Source of the DNA: Labilibaculum sp. K2S
Lineage (GTDB): Bacteria > Bacteroidota > Bacteroidia > Bacteroidales > Marinifilaceae
Assembly: GCF_030372765.1 (NCBI RefSeq)
Contig: NZ_JAUCMW010000025.1
Coordinates: forward strand, 1-64,000
Reading direction: 5' to 3'
Length of the DNA stretch: 64,000 nt
Notes under the pieces: generated by a model
Told to the model about the DNA's origin: nothing
The model's database searches: none
The model's input: the letters and a program-made list of their open reading frames with translations, nothing else
Program-made: the position numbers and the translations under genes
Shown: positions 27,443 through 35,884 of the stretch, piece after piece
Layout: every line of letters begins with the position of its first letter
How positions within the stretch are numbered: the first letter of the stretch is position 1

Positions 27443-27450
27443 TATTTTTG
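27443..27450 (+). promoter_or_regulatory. Possible Bacteroidota -7 promoter box
   Basis: TATTTTTG fits the TAnnTTTG consensus and lies 66 bp before the preferred start of the phosphodiesterase gene. No clear TTTG -33 box was seen at the expected distance, so confidence is low. Confidence 0.3.
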
Positions 27451-27515
27451 TAAATATATGATTTTGACAAGAATTGTCTAATTAACTAATGTCTATTGTG
27501 TTAAAACAACTTGAA

Positions 27516-29564
27516 ATGAAGTATTTTGCAATCTTGTTTTTGATCCTGTCTTGCTTTTCAGGAACCGGTCAATCTGTCCAATCTCCTGTTGATTTTCAGA
27601 GTTTCGGTTTTACCGCCGTAGCTCATCGCGGATATTCTGAGTTTTATCCGGAAAATACTCTGATTGCTATCGAAGAAGCTTTTCGTCGCGGAATAAAATA
27701 TTGCGAAGTAGATGTTGCCATAAGTTCAGATGGTGTTTATGTGTTGCACCACGATCCTTACTCAATCGCACGTACAACAAAAGCTACTGTTTCTGACCTT
27801 AGCTGGGAGGAGTTAAGTCTTCTGGATGCTGGAAGTTGGAAAGCATCATATTTCACTGGAATTAATGTCCCTAGCTTGGTTGATGCCTTAAAGGTAGCGC
27901 AGAGGTATGATGCCCATTTATATCTGGACATTAAGGCTTTTGATGCTGAAAGACTGGCCAATGCCTTGAATGAATCGGGTGTTGATCCTAAACGCATGAT
28001 TCCTGCAATAACAAGTTTAGAGTCGGCTCGTGAGTTTAGGCAAAACTGTCCGGATTCTGGGTGGGTTTGGTTTGGCGCTGACCCAGATAATCCTGGTGAT
28101 GAAAACTGGTTTAGTGAGCGTGTTAACCTTGGGTGCCATATGTTTGAACTGGCAGAGGATAAGATATTGTTCGAGCAGGAATGGGCAGTACAGTTTATTG
28201 AACATGCCCATGCTTTTGGAGTAAAGGTTTGGGCTTATACTATTAACAACGAAGATCGGATCAAGGAATTTGCCGATTTGGGAATAGACGGGGTTGAAAC
28301 GGATCGCCCTTATGTTGCTCAACTCAAAGTGTGCGGTTACGAACCTGTTTCAACATATCCGAAGAATGAAACTACAGGAAACTGGGATTTTAAGAAGCGT
28401 AATCTTGTATGTTCAGGTGTTGGTTCCAATCTAAAATATTTAAGCAATGATAATTCGGTACTACAGCCATTGACTTTTGGAAATACCAGAGAATTCGGCA
28501 TTGTGCCTGTAGATGGAATTGATACAATTGTAGCAAAGGTACCAGCCTTCGATTTCAATAACGGACTTTTCGCATACGATAATTTTATGATGGAGGACTC
28601 GGGATCTGTTGATCATTCCTATTCGGTGATTATGGATATTTTAATTGAGTCGAAATATGAAGGGGATTATATAAGTTTGATTCAGACAAGTCCGGATAAT
28701 CTGAATGATGCCGACTTTTTTATTGGACCGGATGCTGGTATCGGAACATATGGCAATTATTTTGGTGAATTTATCTTTGATGAGTGGCATCGTGTTGTAT
28801 TTGTTCATGATGGAAACATGCTGAGAATGTATATCGATGGTTTTTCTGTTGGGGACATTGCTATTGAGGGTACGCGTTGGACAGTGTTTAATAATATGGC
28901 TTATCACGGAAAACATGGTTTGTTATTCTTTGCTGATGATGATGGTGAAACTGCTGAAATATACGTAAATGCCCTGCAGTTACGCAACTACTCAGTAAGC
29001 GAAAATGAGGTTGATGCTCTTGGTGGTGCTAATGCAAATGGAATACCTGTGAATAACAAAAAGGTGTTTTCAACCGGAATTGCTAATCTGGAAAGTGAGA
29101 TTGTAGATTGGGAGCAACAAATAATTTTCATTAAAGAAAATACAGGTGATTTAGAGCTGGGAATTCCGTATTCACTCCAATTGAGTTATGGGGCAAGTAC
29201 CGATATTTCGGAAAGCGGTATGTTTAACTTTGGTAATGGAGAACAAACTTTTCAGGTTACTGCAGCTGATGGTTCATCAACAAGTTGGACGGTGCAACGA
29301 TTGTTACCTGTAGGGATAAATGATATGGAACAAAAACAATTACTTACTCTTTATCCTAATCCGTGCAAGGATCATATAATTGTTGTTATTGATAGAGGGG
29401 CGCAGTTTGAGTTATATGATGTTTCAGGTCATGTACTCATTCAAAGAAAACTTGAAGAGGGAAAAAATAGAGTTAACACCCAAAACCTTCCTCAGGGAGT
29501 TTATTTTTACCGGGTTGTTGATAAATCAGGTAAAATTAATACAGGTACTCTAGTAACTGTTTAG
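27516..29564 (+). CDS. T9SS-exported glycerophosphodiester phosphodiesterase
   Basis: The frame opens at 27489; ATG at 27516 (MKYFAILF) begins a standard signal peptide ending GTGQS, so I prefer it (682 residues). A GDPD TIM barrel follows (about 25-285), with catalytic HRG in AVAHRGYSEFYPENT, metal ligands in CEVDVAISSDG, and VLHHDP. It would hydrolyse glycerophosphodiesters to glycerol-3-phosphate and an alcohol. Next is a LamG/concanavalin-like domain (about 330-510; FDEWHRVVFVHDGNMLRMYI), a short beta domain with VTAADGSSTSWTV, and a T9SS type A sorting domain (LYPNPCKDHIIVVI, GVYFYRVVDKSGK). Surface display suggests scavenging of phospholipid head groups or of teichoic-acid-like polymers. 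Confidence 0.88.
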   Translation: MKYFAILFLILSCFSGTGQSVQSPVDFQSFGFTAVAHRGYSEFYPENTLIAIEEAFRRGIKYCEVDVAISSDGVYVLHHDPYSIARTTKATVSDLSWEELSLLDAGSWKASYFTGINVPSLVDALKVAQRYDAHLYLDIKAFDAERLANALNESGVDPKRMIPAITSLESAREFRQNCPDSGWVWFGADPDNPGDENWFSERVNLGCHMFELAEDKILFEQEWAVQFIEHAHAFGVKVWAYTINNEDRIKEFADLGIDGVETDRPYVAQLKVCGYEPVSTYPKNETTGNWDFKKRNLVCSGVGSNLKYLSNDNSVLQPLTFGNTREFGIVPVDGIDTIVAKVPAFDFNNGLFAYDNFMMEDSGSVDHSYSVIMDILIESKYEGDYISLIQTSPDNLNDADFFIGPDAGIGTYGNYFGEFIFDEWHRVVFVHDGNMLRMYIDGFSVGDIAIEGTRWTVFNNMAYHGKHGLLFFADDDGETAEIYVNALQLRNYSVSENEVDALGGANANGIPVNNKKVFSTGIANLESEIVDWEQQIIFIKENTGDLELGIPYSLQLSYGASTDISESGMFNFGNGEQTFQVTAADGSSTSWTVQRLLPVGINDMEQKQLLTLYPNPCKDHIIVVIDRGAQFELYDVSGHVLIQRKLEEGKNRVNTQNLPQGVYFYRVVDKSGKINTGTLVTV

Positions 29565-29942
29565 AATGTTAAAATATTTGGGTTCTTTATTCAAATTGAA
29601 TTAATATATCGAGATGGTAAACAGCATAAAGGATTGAATAATTTTTAAGTCCGAAATGAAAATAAATTGAACTTTCATTTTAACATATTCTAAGCTACTG
29701 TCAATTTGGCTAAAATGACATTTTTGTTAAAAATGCCAAAAGAAGAACGGGGAACATTTTCAATGGCAAGTGTAAATACAGCGCTTTCTAATCAGTTATT
29801 TCTCGATCGATTTTAGATATGTTTGTCAATTGATCCAAGCAGTATGAAAAATAGAAACAGAATAAGACCTCTCACTAAATTAGGCGTAATAGCTACCTAA
29901 AACCTAACTGAGTATTGCAAAAAAAACGATAATAATTGCGAA
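29565..29942. other. Non-coding gap, no recognisable feature
   Basis: These 378 A+T-rich bp separate the phosphodiesterase and the PAS kinase. I see no gene, strong hairpin or consensus promoter. Confidence 0.5.
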
Positions 29943-31454
29943 ATGTACAAAAGGGAAGTGAATAATAGCTCCAGTGTTATATTGACTGCATATAAGGAGT
30001 ATGTAGATCCTGTTATAATTCTAACCAAAGATTTTCTAATTGATAGAGTGAATGATAGATTTTGTGATTTGTATTCTTACAACCGGAGTAAAATTATAGG
30101 GACAAATTTTAAGGACTTAATTGGAAATAATAGGATAGGATGGGATGATTCTCAGTTTGGTGATAATAATTGGAACAACAAGAGTATTACTGCCTGGATG
30201 AAGAAAGGGGGTGGTGAAACAGTATACGTAGATATTGTAGTCAAGGGGTTCATGTATGATAATGATTTATTTTATAGTTGTGTTATTTACGACAATCAAA
30301 AAAATATAGAATTGATGAATCTTGTTAAAAACTATGATCGAAATTTTAAATCGGTAATTGAAAATTCAACTAATATTATATTCCGGTTTAATAAGAGAAA
30401 GGAATGCTTGTATGTAAATAAAGCATTTAATGATATAACTGGTATGTCACGATTTCTGATTGTTGGCCTTCAACCTTGTGTTTTTTTTTCTGATAATAAG
30501 GAAGCTGCAAATTATTTATCAGCGTTAATTGAAAAATCGTTTTTAACGGGAAGTTTGGTTGAGGGGAAAATTGTATTGAAACATAAGATTACAAATCAAT
30601 TGATGTATCTAGATGTAAATGTTCTACCAGACTATAACCAAGAGCAAGAAAACTCTGAAGTTATAGTTGTCGGGAATAACATTACGAGTTTAAAGGAAAA
30701 GGAGAAAGAATTAATAAAGGCTCAAGAATTGGCCAAAGAAGCTTTAATGTTAAAAACAACTTTTTTATCCCTTGTAAGTCATGAAATTAGAACACCTCTA
30801 AATGCTATTCTGGGATTTTCAAAACTTATTGAAGAAAATATGGCTTTTTCTGGTCGTGATTTGGAATATTTTAATCACGTACAAGCAGCAGGTTATAAAT
30901 TAACTGAAGTGATTGATGATCTTATTGATATTGCTAAAATTGAATCTGGTAATTTGGTGCTTAGGGAATTGAATATTGATTTGGAACATCTGTTGCGTAT
31001 AATTTCAACCGATGTAAAACAGTTTTATGATGCACACAATAATGGAAGAACATTTCTAAAAATTACGCAGAAAGGTAAGGTAGACGAACACCTAAGTAAT
31101 CGATACTTGTTTGATGAAAAAAGAATCAAACAAATGGTTTTGAGCCTGCTGAAAAATGCGCTTGAATATACCGATGTTGGATCTGTTTTAGTTGAATTTA
31201 GAGTTGTGTGTAAATGGTTGGTTATTTCTATCACTGATTCAGGGATAGGTTTCGAAAAGCATGAACAAGAATTGATTTTTGAACCTTTTTTTCAGCTGAA
31301 AGATCCTCGGGGAAGATTACATGGAGGATTGGGAATAGGATTGTCATTAACCAGGAAAATAATACAAACTATGGGAGGGAAGATTACAGTTAATTCAAAA
31401 CTTGATGAAGGGAGTCAATTTAGTTTAATAATACCATTAAAGAGGGGTAACTAA
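29943..31454 (+). CDS. PAS-domain sensor histidine kinase
   Basis: A 503-residue soluble kinase with two PAS domains (about 15-110, with DFLIDRVNDRFCDLYSYNRS; about 125-240, with NKRKECLYVNKAFNDITGMS). HisKA carries His280 in SHEIRTPLNAILGFS. HATPase_c (about 385-500) has LLKNALEYTDVGS, ITDSGIGFEKHE and GGLGIGLSLTRK. It is a shorter relative of the four-PAS kinase at 15513. As there, the next thing downstream is sequence related to the Ig/T9SS protein, here only as a pseudogene. The receivers at 32.3-33.2 kb have an intact Asp and are the nearest possible partners. Confidence 0.88.
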   Translation: MYKREVNNSSSVILTAYKEYVDPVIILTKDFLIDRVNDRFCDLYSYNRSKIIGTNFKDLIGNNRIGWDDSQFGDNNWNNKSITAWMKKGGGETVYVDIVVKGFMYDNDLFYSCVIYDNQKNIELMNLVKNYDRNFKSVIENSTNIIFRFNKRKECLYVNKAFNDITGMSRFLIVGLQPCVFFSDNKEAANYLSALIEKSFLTGSLVEGKIVLKHKITNQLMYLDVNVLPDYNQEQENSEVIVVGNNITSLKEKEKELIKAQELAKEALMLKTTFLSLVSHEIRTPLNAILGFSKLIEENMAFSGRDLEYFNHVQAAGYKLTEVIDDLIDIAKIESGNLVLRELNIDLEHLLRIISTDVKQFYDAHNNGRTFLKITQKGKVDEHLSNRYLFDEKRIKQMVLSLLKNALEYTDVGSVLVEFRVVCKWLVISITDSGIGFEKHEQELIFEPFFQLKDPRGRLHGGLGIGLSLTRKIIQTMGGKITVNSKLDEGSQFSLIIPLKRGN

Positions 31455-31539
31455 TTACCTGTTCCCAATTTTGATTTCTTCATAAGAAAGAGTCGATTAC
31501 AGAGAAAGCATATAAAGCTAAGGATTTGAGATTGTAAAA

Positions 31540-31937
31540 TAAAAGTGACACTTCAAACAAATGGATTTCAATAAAACCTGAAGTGATTTTATTGTCTGAA
31601 CCAGGATTTTATACTTGTTCTTTGTGGGTAAAGATTACGAGAGAAAGTAAGACTACTATTGCGAATGTCAACTATTCTGGTATTGTGTTAAGAGAGAATG
31701 TTTTGGCTGATAATGAGACTGAAATTTATCCGAATCCAACAAAAGGAAAATTAATTATTGAAATAGATCGCAATCAAAATTATAGTGTTTTCAATTCAGC
31801 AGGCATATTAGTTAAAAATGGCCGAATAGGAAGAGAAGCAAATGAAATAAGCTTAATCGTATTATTCAGGTGTTTATTCCATTAAGTTATATGGTAATAA
31901 AAATAATATCGTGAGAAAGATTATCAAAAACGATTAA
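31540..31937 (+). pseudogene. Pseudogene of the Ig/T9SS protein (copy of 18144 gene)
   Basis: The DNA matches the 3' part of the gene at 18144: first the third-quarter segment (AGTGACACTTCAAACAAATGG, compare 18646), reading LLSEPGFYTCSLWVK. It then jumps across a deletion to the end, with ANVNYSGIVLRENV and the sorting domain IYPNPTKGKLIIEI and YSVFNSAGILVKNG. A frameshift after NEISLIV destroys the last 20 residues, but the old tail (GTGAGAAAGATTATCAAAAACGATTAA) is still readable to 31937. The 5' half is missing. It is a decayed duplicate, not an expressed gene. Confidence 0.88.
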
Positions 31938-32040
31938 ACTTATTCAGCATGAAATTTAGCATGCTTTAAAATCTTAATGTGTCGTAAATTCAGTAAATGA
32001 ATTCTATTTGACGTGCTGATCATAGAATATTTTGAAAAAC

Positions 32041-32058
32041 TACAGTAACGTCACCGTA
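32041..32058 (+). other. Possible fossil of the third-subunit gene end
   Basis: ACAGTAACGTCACCGTAA reads T-V-T-S-P-stop, the same last five residues as the gene ending at 24779. The downstream bases show weak patchy likeness (AATTCTTTTTCGT versus AATTGTTTTCATT). Eighteen bases alone are weak evidence. It is listed because the adjacent pseudogene comes from the gene that precedes that operon. Confidence 0.3.
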
Positions 32059-32242
32059 ATGGCTAATTATAATTCTTTTTCGTACTGAATTCTAAATATT
32101 TTTCTAATATTTTGAGGCAAATCTATGTATGTAAGAATATGTAATGAATTTATGATTGATCGAATGCTTTTGTAAGAGTAATATATAAACATTTAGATGG
32201 CTTTCTCCCGTAAAAAAGCTAAAGTTGCAATTGTTCTTTAGA

Positions 32243-32264
32243 CCTGTTTTAATTTCAAAACAGG
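32243..32264. terminator. 8-bp perfect hairpin
   Basis: CCTGTTTT and AAAACAGG flank a 6-nt loop, followed by CTTTAATTAAAG. It is a weak terminator candidate between the pseudogene block and the receiver genes. Confidence 0.35.
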
Positions 32265-32295
32265 CTTTAATTAAAGAGTACTTATTAATCAAATG

Positions 32296-32322
32296 CTTAC
32301 TAATCTAACTCAGATTAGTAAG
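32296..32322. promoter_or_regulatory. Perfect 11-bp inverted repeat upstream of receiver genes
   Basis: CTTACTAATCT and AGATTAGTAAG surround a 5-nt AACTC loop, about 50 bp before the receiver start at 32373. This suits an operator or an RNA hairpin in the leader; there is no T-tract. Confidence 0.45.
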
Positions 32323-32372
32323 TAAATGGGTTGAATAAGAAAAATTTATCGAATCACGTTAAAAAAAAAGGA

Positions 32373-32734
32373 ATGAGAATACTGATTGCGGAAGATGAGA
32401 AAATGACTCGCGAAATGTTATCAATGAAACTAGAAAAAGATGGTTATGAAGTAATTCAGGCTGAAGATGGAGGAATGGCAATAGATTATCTTGAAAAAAA
32501 TGCCTGTCCTGATTTGGTTATTACGGACATTATGATGCCTTTTTTTCTGGACTTGAAGTGATTGAAAAAATTCGGAAAGATTTACAGAGTGAAATTCCCA
32601 TTATCGCTTTGTCCGCTAATAGGCAAGAAGATTTTGTGATAGAGGCTTTAATGCTGGGAGCTGACATTTATATCACTAAACCTTTTAAACCGGGAGAATT
32701 GTTTCTGAGAGTAAAGCGATTACTTGGCTCATGA
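32373..32734 (+). pseudogene. Frameshifted CheY-like receiver, duplicate of next gene
   Basis: From ATG 32373 the frame reads MRILIAEDEKMT ... DLVITDIMMPFF and then stops at 32561 after the T-run at about 32530. One frame over, it continues S-G-L-E-V-I-E-K-I-R-K-D and ends RVKRLLGS at 32734. Compared with the intact paralogue (ATGCCCTTTTATTCC) this copy has ATGCCTTTTTTTCT, one base short within the T homopolymer. Coding-level similarity to the next gene is very high, so this is a tandem duplicate inactivated by a one-base deletion, or a sequencing error or slippage site. Confidence 0.82.
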
Positions 32735-32825
32735 TATTAGGTAAGAGGAAATGGCTTACTTAGATAATTATGTAAATGGAAACAACAACAAGCAAAATTT
32801 ATTGAATCACACTAAAATAAACGGA

Positions 32826-33188
32826 ATGAAAATATTAATTGCGGAAGATGAGAAGATGACTCTCAAAATGTTATCGATGAAACTACAAAAAGATGGCTAT
32901 GAAGTAATTCAGGCTGAAGATGGAGGTGTGGCAATGGATTATCTTGAAAAAAATGCCTGTCCGGATTTGGTTATTACGGACATTATGATGCCCTTTTATT
33001 CCGGACTTGAAGTGGTCGAAAAAATCCGTAAAGATTTAAAGAGTAAAATTCCCATTATTGTTTTGTCGGCTATGGGACAAGAAGATTCTGTGGAAGAGGC
33101 TTTTAAGTTGGGAGCTGACGATTATATCACTAAACCTTTTAGTCCCATTGAATTATCTTCAAGAGTGAAGCGATTGTTTAACGCATAA
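32826..33188 (+). CDS. CheY-like single-domain response regulator
   Basis: The frame opens at 32751, but the domain begins exactly at the ATG at 32826 (MKILIAEDEKMT), giving about 120 residues. All key positions are present: the acidic pair E-D-E, phosphoacceptor Asp in VITDIMMPFYSGLE, Ser in IIVLSAMGQ, and Lys in DDYITKPF. With no output domain, it should act by protein-protein contact or in a phosphorelay. The HEAT-repeat membrane protein follows 50 bp later, then the glycosyltransferase, so control of polysaccharide synthesis is a reasonable inference. Confidence 0.88.
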   Translation: MKILIAEDEKMTLKMLSMKLQKDGYEVIQAEDGGVAMDYLEKNACPDLVITDIMMPFYSGLEVVEKIRKDLKSKIPIIVLSAMGQEDSVEEAFKLGADDYITKPFSPIELSSRVKRLFNA

Positions 33189-33238
33189 TATTTTAAGCTA
33201 TTTTTTCAGAGTATTCTTATTATTTTAATAGTGAATTT

Positions 33239-34363
33239 ATGTTGTTATTAATACTTGTTAGGTGGGATTTAGAAGCACAGTTGATTTTTTTCGCCATCTT
33301 ATTTATTGGTGCTGTCAGCGCAATATTTTTCATTGCTTATTTTTCTTCACTGCTGATGCAAAAAAAGGAAGATGCAATTCTGGAAAAAAGGGACGAAAGG
33401 GAATCTTTATTGCTTACTATATTGTTTGAGGAAAATTCGGAAAAGGATGATTTATTGGTTGGTTTCAAGGAATTCAATATAGATGTAAAAGGGAATGGCC
33501 TACGAAAAGGGAAACGAAAAATGCTTCGTCAAATCATGATTGACGAAATATTGAAGATGAAAAAAAATCTGTCTGGAGCCGGGCTTGAAGATTTATATAA
33601 ACTCTACGAAGAGTTGAGACTGTATAAAGATTCTTATAAAAAGCTAACAAACAATCACTTTCAGCTTATGGTGATGGGAATAAGAGAGTTGTCTGAGATG
33701 AATCATAAAGTCTACTATCGATCAATATATCGTTGCACCAATCATGTGCAGGAAGATGTCAGAATAGAAGCTCAGCTTGCTATTGTAAGGCTCTTTGGCG
33801 TAAAGGGATTAAGGTTTCTTTCCCGTGTAACATACACGATTTCGGAATGGCAGCAGATGACTTTACTTTACCTGCTTACCAATATGAAAAATGAAAGACC
33901 GGTGGATATTGAGCGATGGCTCGATTCAAAGAATGATTCTGTAGTTATTTTTTCACTCCGCCTGGCTGATAAATATAATTGTTTTGAATTGTTGGAGAAA
34001 ATTGGTCATTGTCTTTACCATCCCAACGAAACGGTAAAAATACAAGCTGTTTTGTGCCTGAAAAACATCTACAATGAAAATACTGAACTGGAGCTGTTGG
34101 CTTATTATCAGGTAGTAAGTAAACGGGTACAGATAGCCGTTTTGGAGGTGTTGAAATCACTTGCCACTCAGGATAGTGTATTTTTTCTGTACAAGTATTT
34201 AGTTAGTTGTGAGTTAGAAATACGTTTTAGTATTGTAAGGATCTTAAATGGCTTGTGTGAAGGTATTGATATTATTAGGGCCGTAGAAAAGGAGCCTGAA
34301 ATTAAAGAGTCTGTAATCCAAATGTTGGAACAGATTAATAATGAAAAATTACAATATAATTAA
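33239..34363 (+). CDS. Membrane-anchored HEAT-repeat protein
   Basis: A 374-residue protein with one N-terminal membrane helix (about 12-38) and a long alpha-helical remainder. Helical pairs such as VQEDVRIEAQLAIVRLFGVK, SVVIFSLRLADKYN, ETVKIQAVLCLKNIY and KRVQIAVLEVLKSLATQ have the spacing of HEAT repeats (about residues 170-350), a protein-binding scaffold. It lies 9 bp before the GT2 gene and just after a receiver. Probably it is a cytoplasmic-face adaptor linking the signalling proteins to the glycosyltransferase. No enzymatic motif is seen. Confidence 0.7.
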   Translation: MLLLILVRWDLEAQLIFFAILFIGAVSAIFFIAYFSSLLMQKKEDAILEKRDERESLLLTILFEENSEKDDLLVGFKEFNIDVKGNGLRKGKRKMLRQIMIDEILKMKKNLSGAGLEDLYKLYEELRLYKDSYKKLTNNHFQLMVMGIRELSEMNHKVYYRSIYRCTNHVQEDVRIEAQLAIVRLFGVKGLRFLSRVTYTISEWQQMTLLYLLTNMKNERPVDIERWLDSKNDSVVIFSLRLADKYNCFELLEKIGHCLYHPNETVKIQAVLCLKNIYNENTELELLAYYQVVSKRVQIAVLEVLKSLATQDSVFFLYKYLVSCELEIRFSIVRILNGLCEGIDIIRAVEKEPEIKESVIQMLEQINNEKLQYN

Positions 34364-34372
34364 ACTTTTACT

Positions 34373-35884
34373 ATGTGTTGGGAACTTTGGTTTTTTTATT
34401 TCTTTACCTATGGTATATTGATATACTCTATCATGTTAATATGTATATATCTACTAATTGGTATTTATTCTGTTTATGAGAATATTAATCACATGAGAAA
34501 ACATGAATTTACCGATTATTCCATGGTAGCGAGTTCTTCTGTTGTTCCTGCAATCAGCATTCTTGCCCCTGCTTATAACGAAAGTGCTTCGATTGTCGAA
34601 AATGTGCGATCTCTGTTTTCAATATACTATAATAATCTTGAACTTATAGTAATTAACGATGGAAGTAAAGATGATTCCCTGCAAAAATTGATCGATGCAT
34701 ATCATTTAGTTAAAGTCCCCTATTTTGTAAATGAAAGAATTGCAACGAAACCGGTAAGAGGTGTTTATAAAAGCACAAATGCGGCGTATAAAAAATTGAC
34801 AGTTGTAGACAAGTATAATGGTGGTAAAGCTGATGCACTGAATGTAGGATTAAATATTGCGACAAAAAAATATGTTACCTGTATTGATGTAGACTGCGTT
34901 TTAGAACAGGATGCCTTGTTGCGTATGGTAAAACCTTTTATGTCGAGCCCGGATAAACATGTTATTGCTGCCGGAGGTGTTATTCGTGTGGCAAATTCGT
35001 GCGAAGTGCGTGGAGGAAAAATCACAAAAGTACATGTGCCTAAAAATATGCTGGCACGAATACAAACGGTAGAGTATATAAGGTCTTTTTTACTGGGAAG
35101 AATGGCATGGAGCAAGCTAAACGGACTGTTGATTATTTCAGGTGCATTTGGCATGTTCGACAAAGAAATAGCAATAGATGCGGGTGGCTACGACACTAAA
35201 ACAGTTGGAGAAGACATGGAGCTAATCGTGCGTATGCGGCTTTATATGGAAGATGCCAAACGCCCTTATGCTGTACGATATATTTCAGACCCATTGTGTT
35301 GGACGGAAGTGCCAACCAGCTACAGGGTTCTGTGGCGTCAGCGCGACAGGTGGATGAGAGGAACAGTAGAAACACTTTGGACCCACAAAAAGATGTTTTT
35401 CAACCGCAAATATGGTGTCCTTGGTTTGTTTAGCTATCCGTATTGGGTTTTCTTTGAGTTTTTAGCTCCCATTGTAGAACTTCTTGGTTGGGTATTTTTG
35501 ATCGTTTATGCCGTATTGGGAATGGTAATATGGAAATTTTACTTTCTCTTACTGATCTTTATAGTAAGTTTTGGCTATCTATTTTCAGCATCCTCAATTT
35601 TAATAGAAACATTTACTTTTCGGCAGTACAAGGAAAAAAGAGATGTGCTAAAACTGCTTCTTGCCGTATTGTATGAACCTGTTATTTTCCATTTGTATGT
35701 GGTTGCCGCTGCTATTAGAGGAATATTGAAAATTTTATTAAAGTCAGAAACAGGTTGGGGTGAAATGACTAGAGGAGGTTTTGCAAAAAAGAATGAGAGT
35801 GTAAAGTCGGATGAAAATCAGAAGTTGCAAACTGAAACAGAAGAAACAGCCAATCATGTAAAAGAAGAGAATCATGAAAAATAA
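34373..35884 (+). CDS. Processive family 2 glycosyltransferase (membrane)
   Basis: A 503-residue protein: an N-terminal membrane helix (about 10-35), a GT-A catalytic domain, then three to four C-terminal helices (about 350-460). Motifs of processive GT2 enzymes (BcsA, PgaC, hyaluronan synthase) are clear: ILAPAYNES, VINDGSKD, NGGKADALN, the D-V-D metal site at residues 172-174, GED in TVGEDMEL, and Q-x-x-R-W at 323-327. It should polymerise a sugar from a nucleotide-sugar donor and export the chain. E. coli yaiP, a neighbour of yaiO, is a related type; a YaiO-like gene occurs at 45632. The end overlaps the next start by 11 bp. Confidence 0.88.
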   Translation: MCWELWFFYFFTYGILIYSIMLICIYLLIGIYSVYENINHMRKHEFTDYSMVASSSVVPAISILAPAYNESASIVENVRSLFSIYYNNLELIVINDGSKDDSLQKLIDAYHLVKVPYFVNERIATKPVRGVYKSTNAAYKKLTVVDKYNGGKADALNVGLNIATKKYVTCIDVDCVLEQDALLRMVKPFMSSPDKHVIAAGGVIRVANSCEVRGGKITKVHVPKNMLARIQTVEYIRSFLLGRMAWSKLNGLLIISGAFGMFDKEIAIDAGGYDTKTVGEDMELIVRMRLYMEDAKRPYAVRYISDPLCWTEVPTSYRVLWRQRDRWMRGTVETLWTHKKMFFNRKYGVLGLFSYPYWVFFEFLAPIVELLGWVFLIVYAVLGMVIWKFYFLLLIFIVSFGYLFSASSILIETFTFRQYKEKRDVLKLLLAVLYEPVIFHLYVVAAAIRGILKILLKSETGWGEMTRGGFAKKNESVKSDENQKLQTETEETANHVKEENHEK

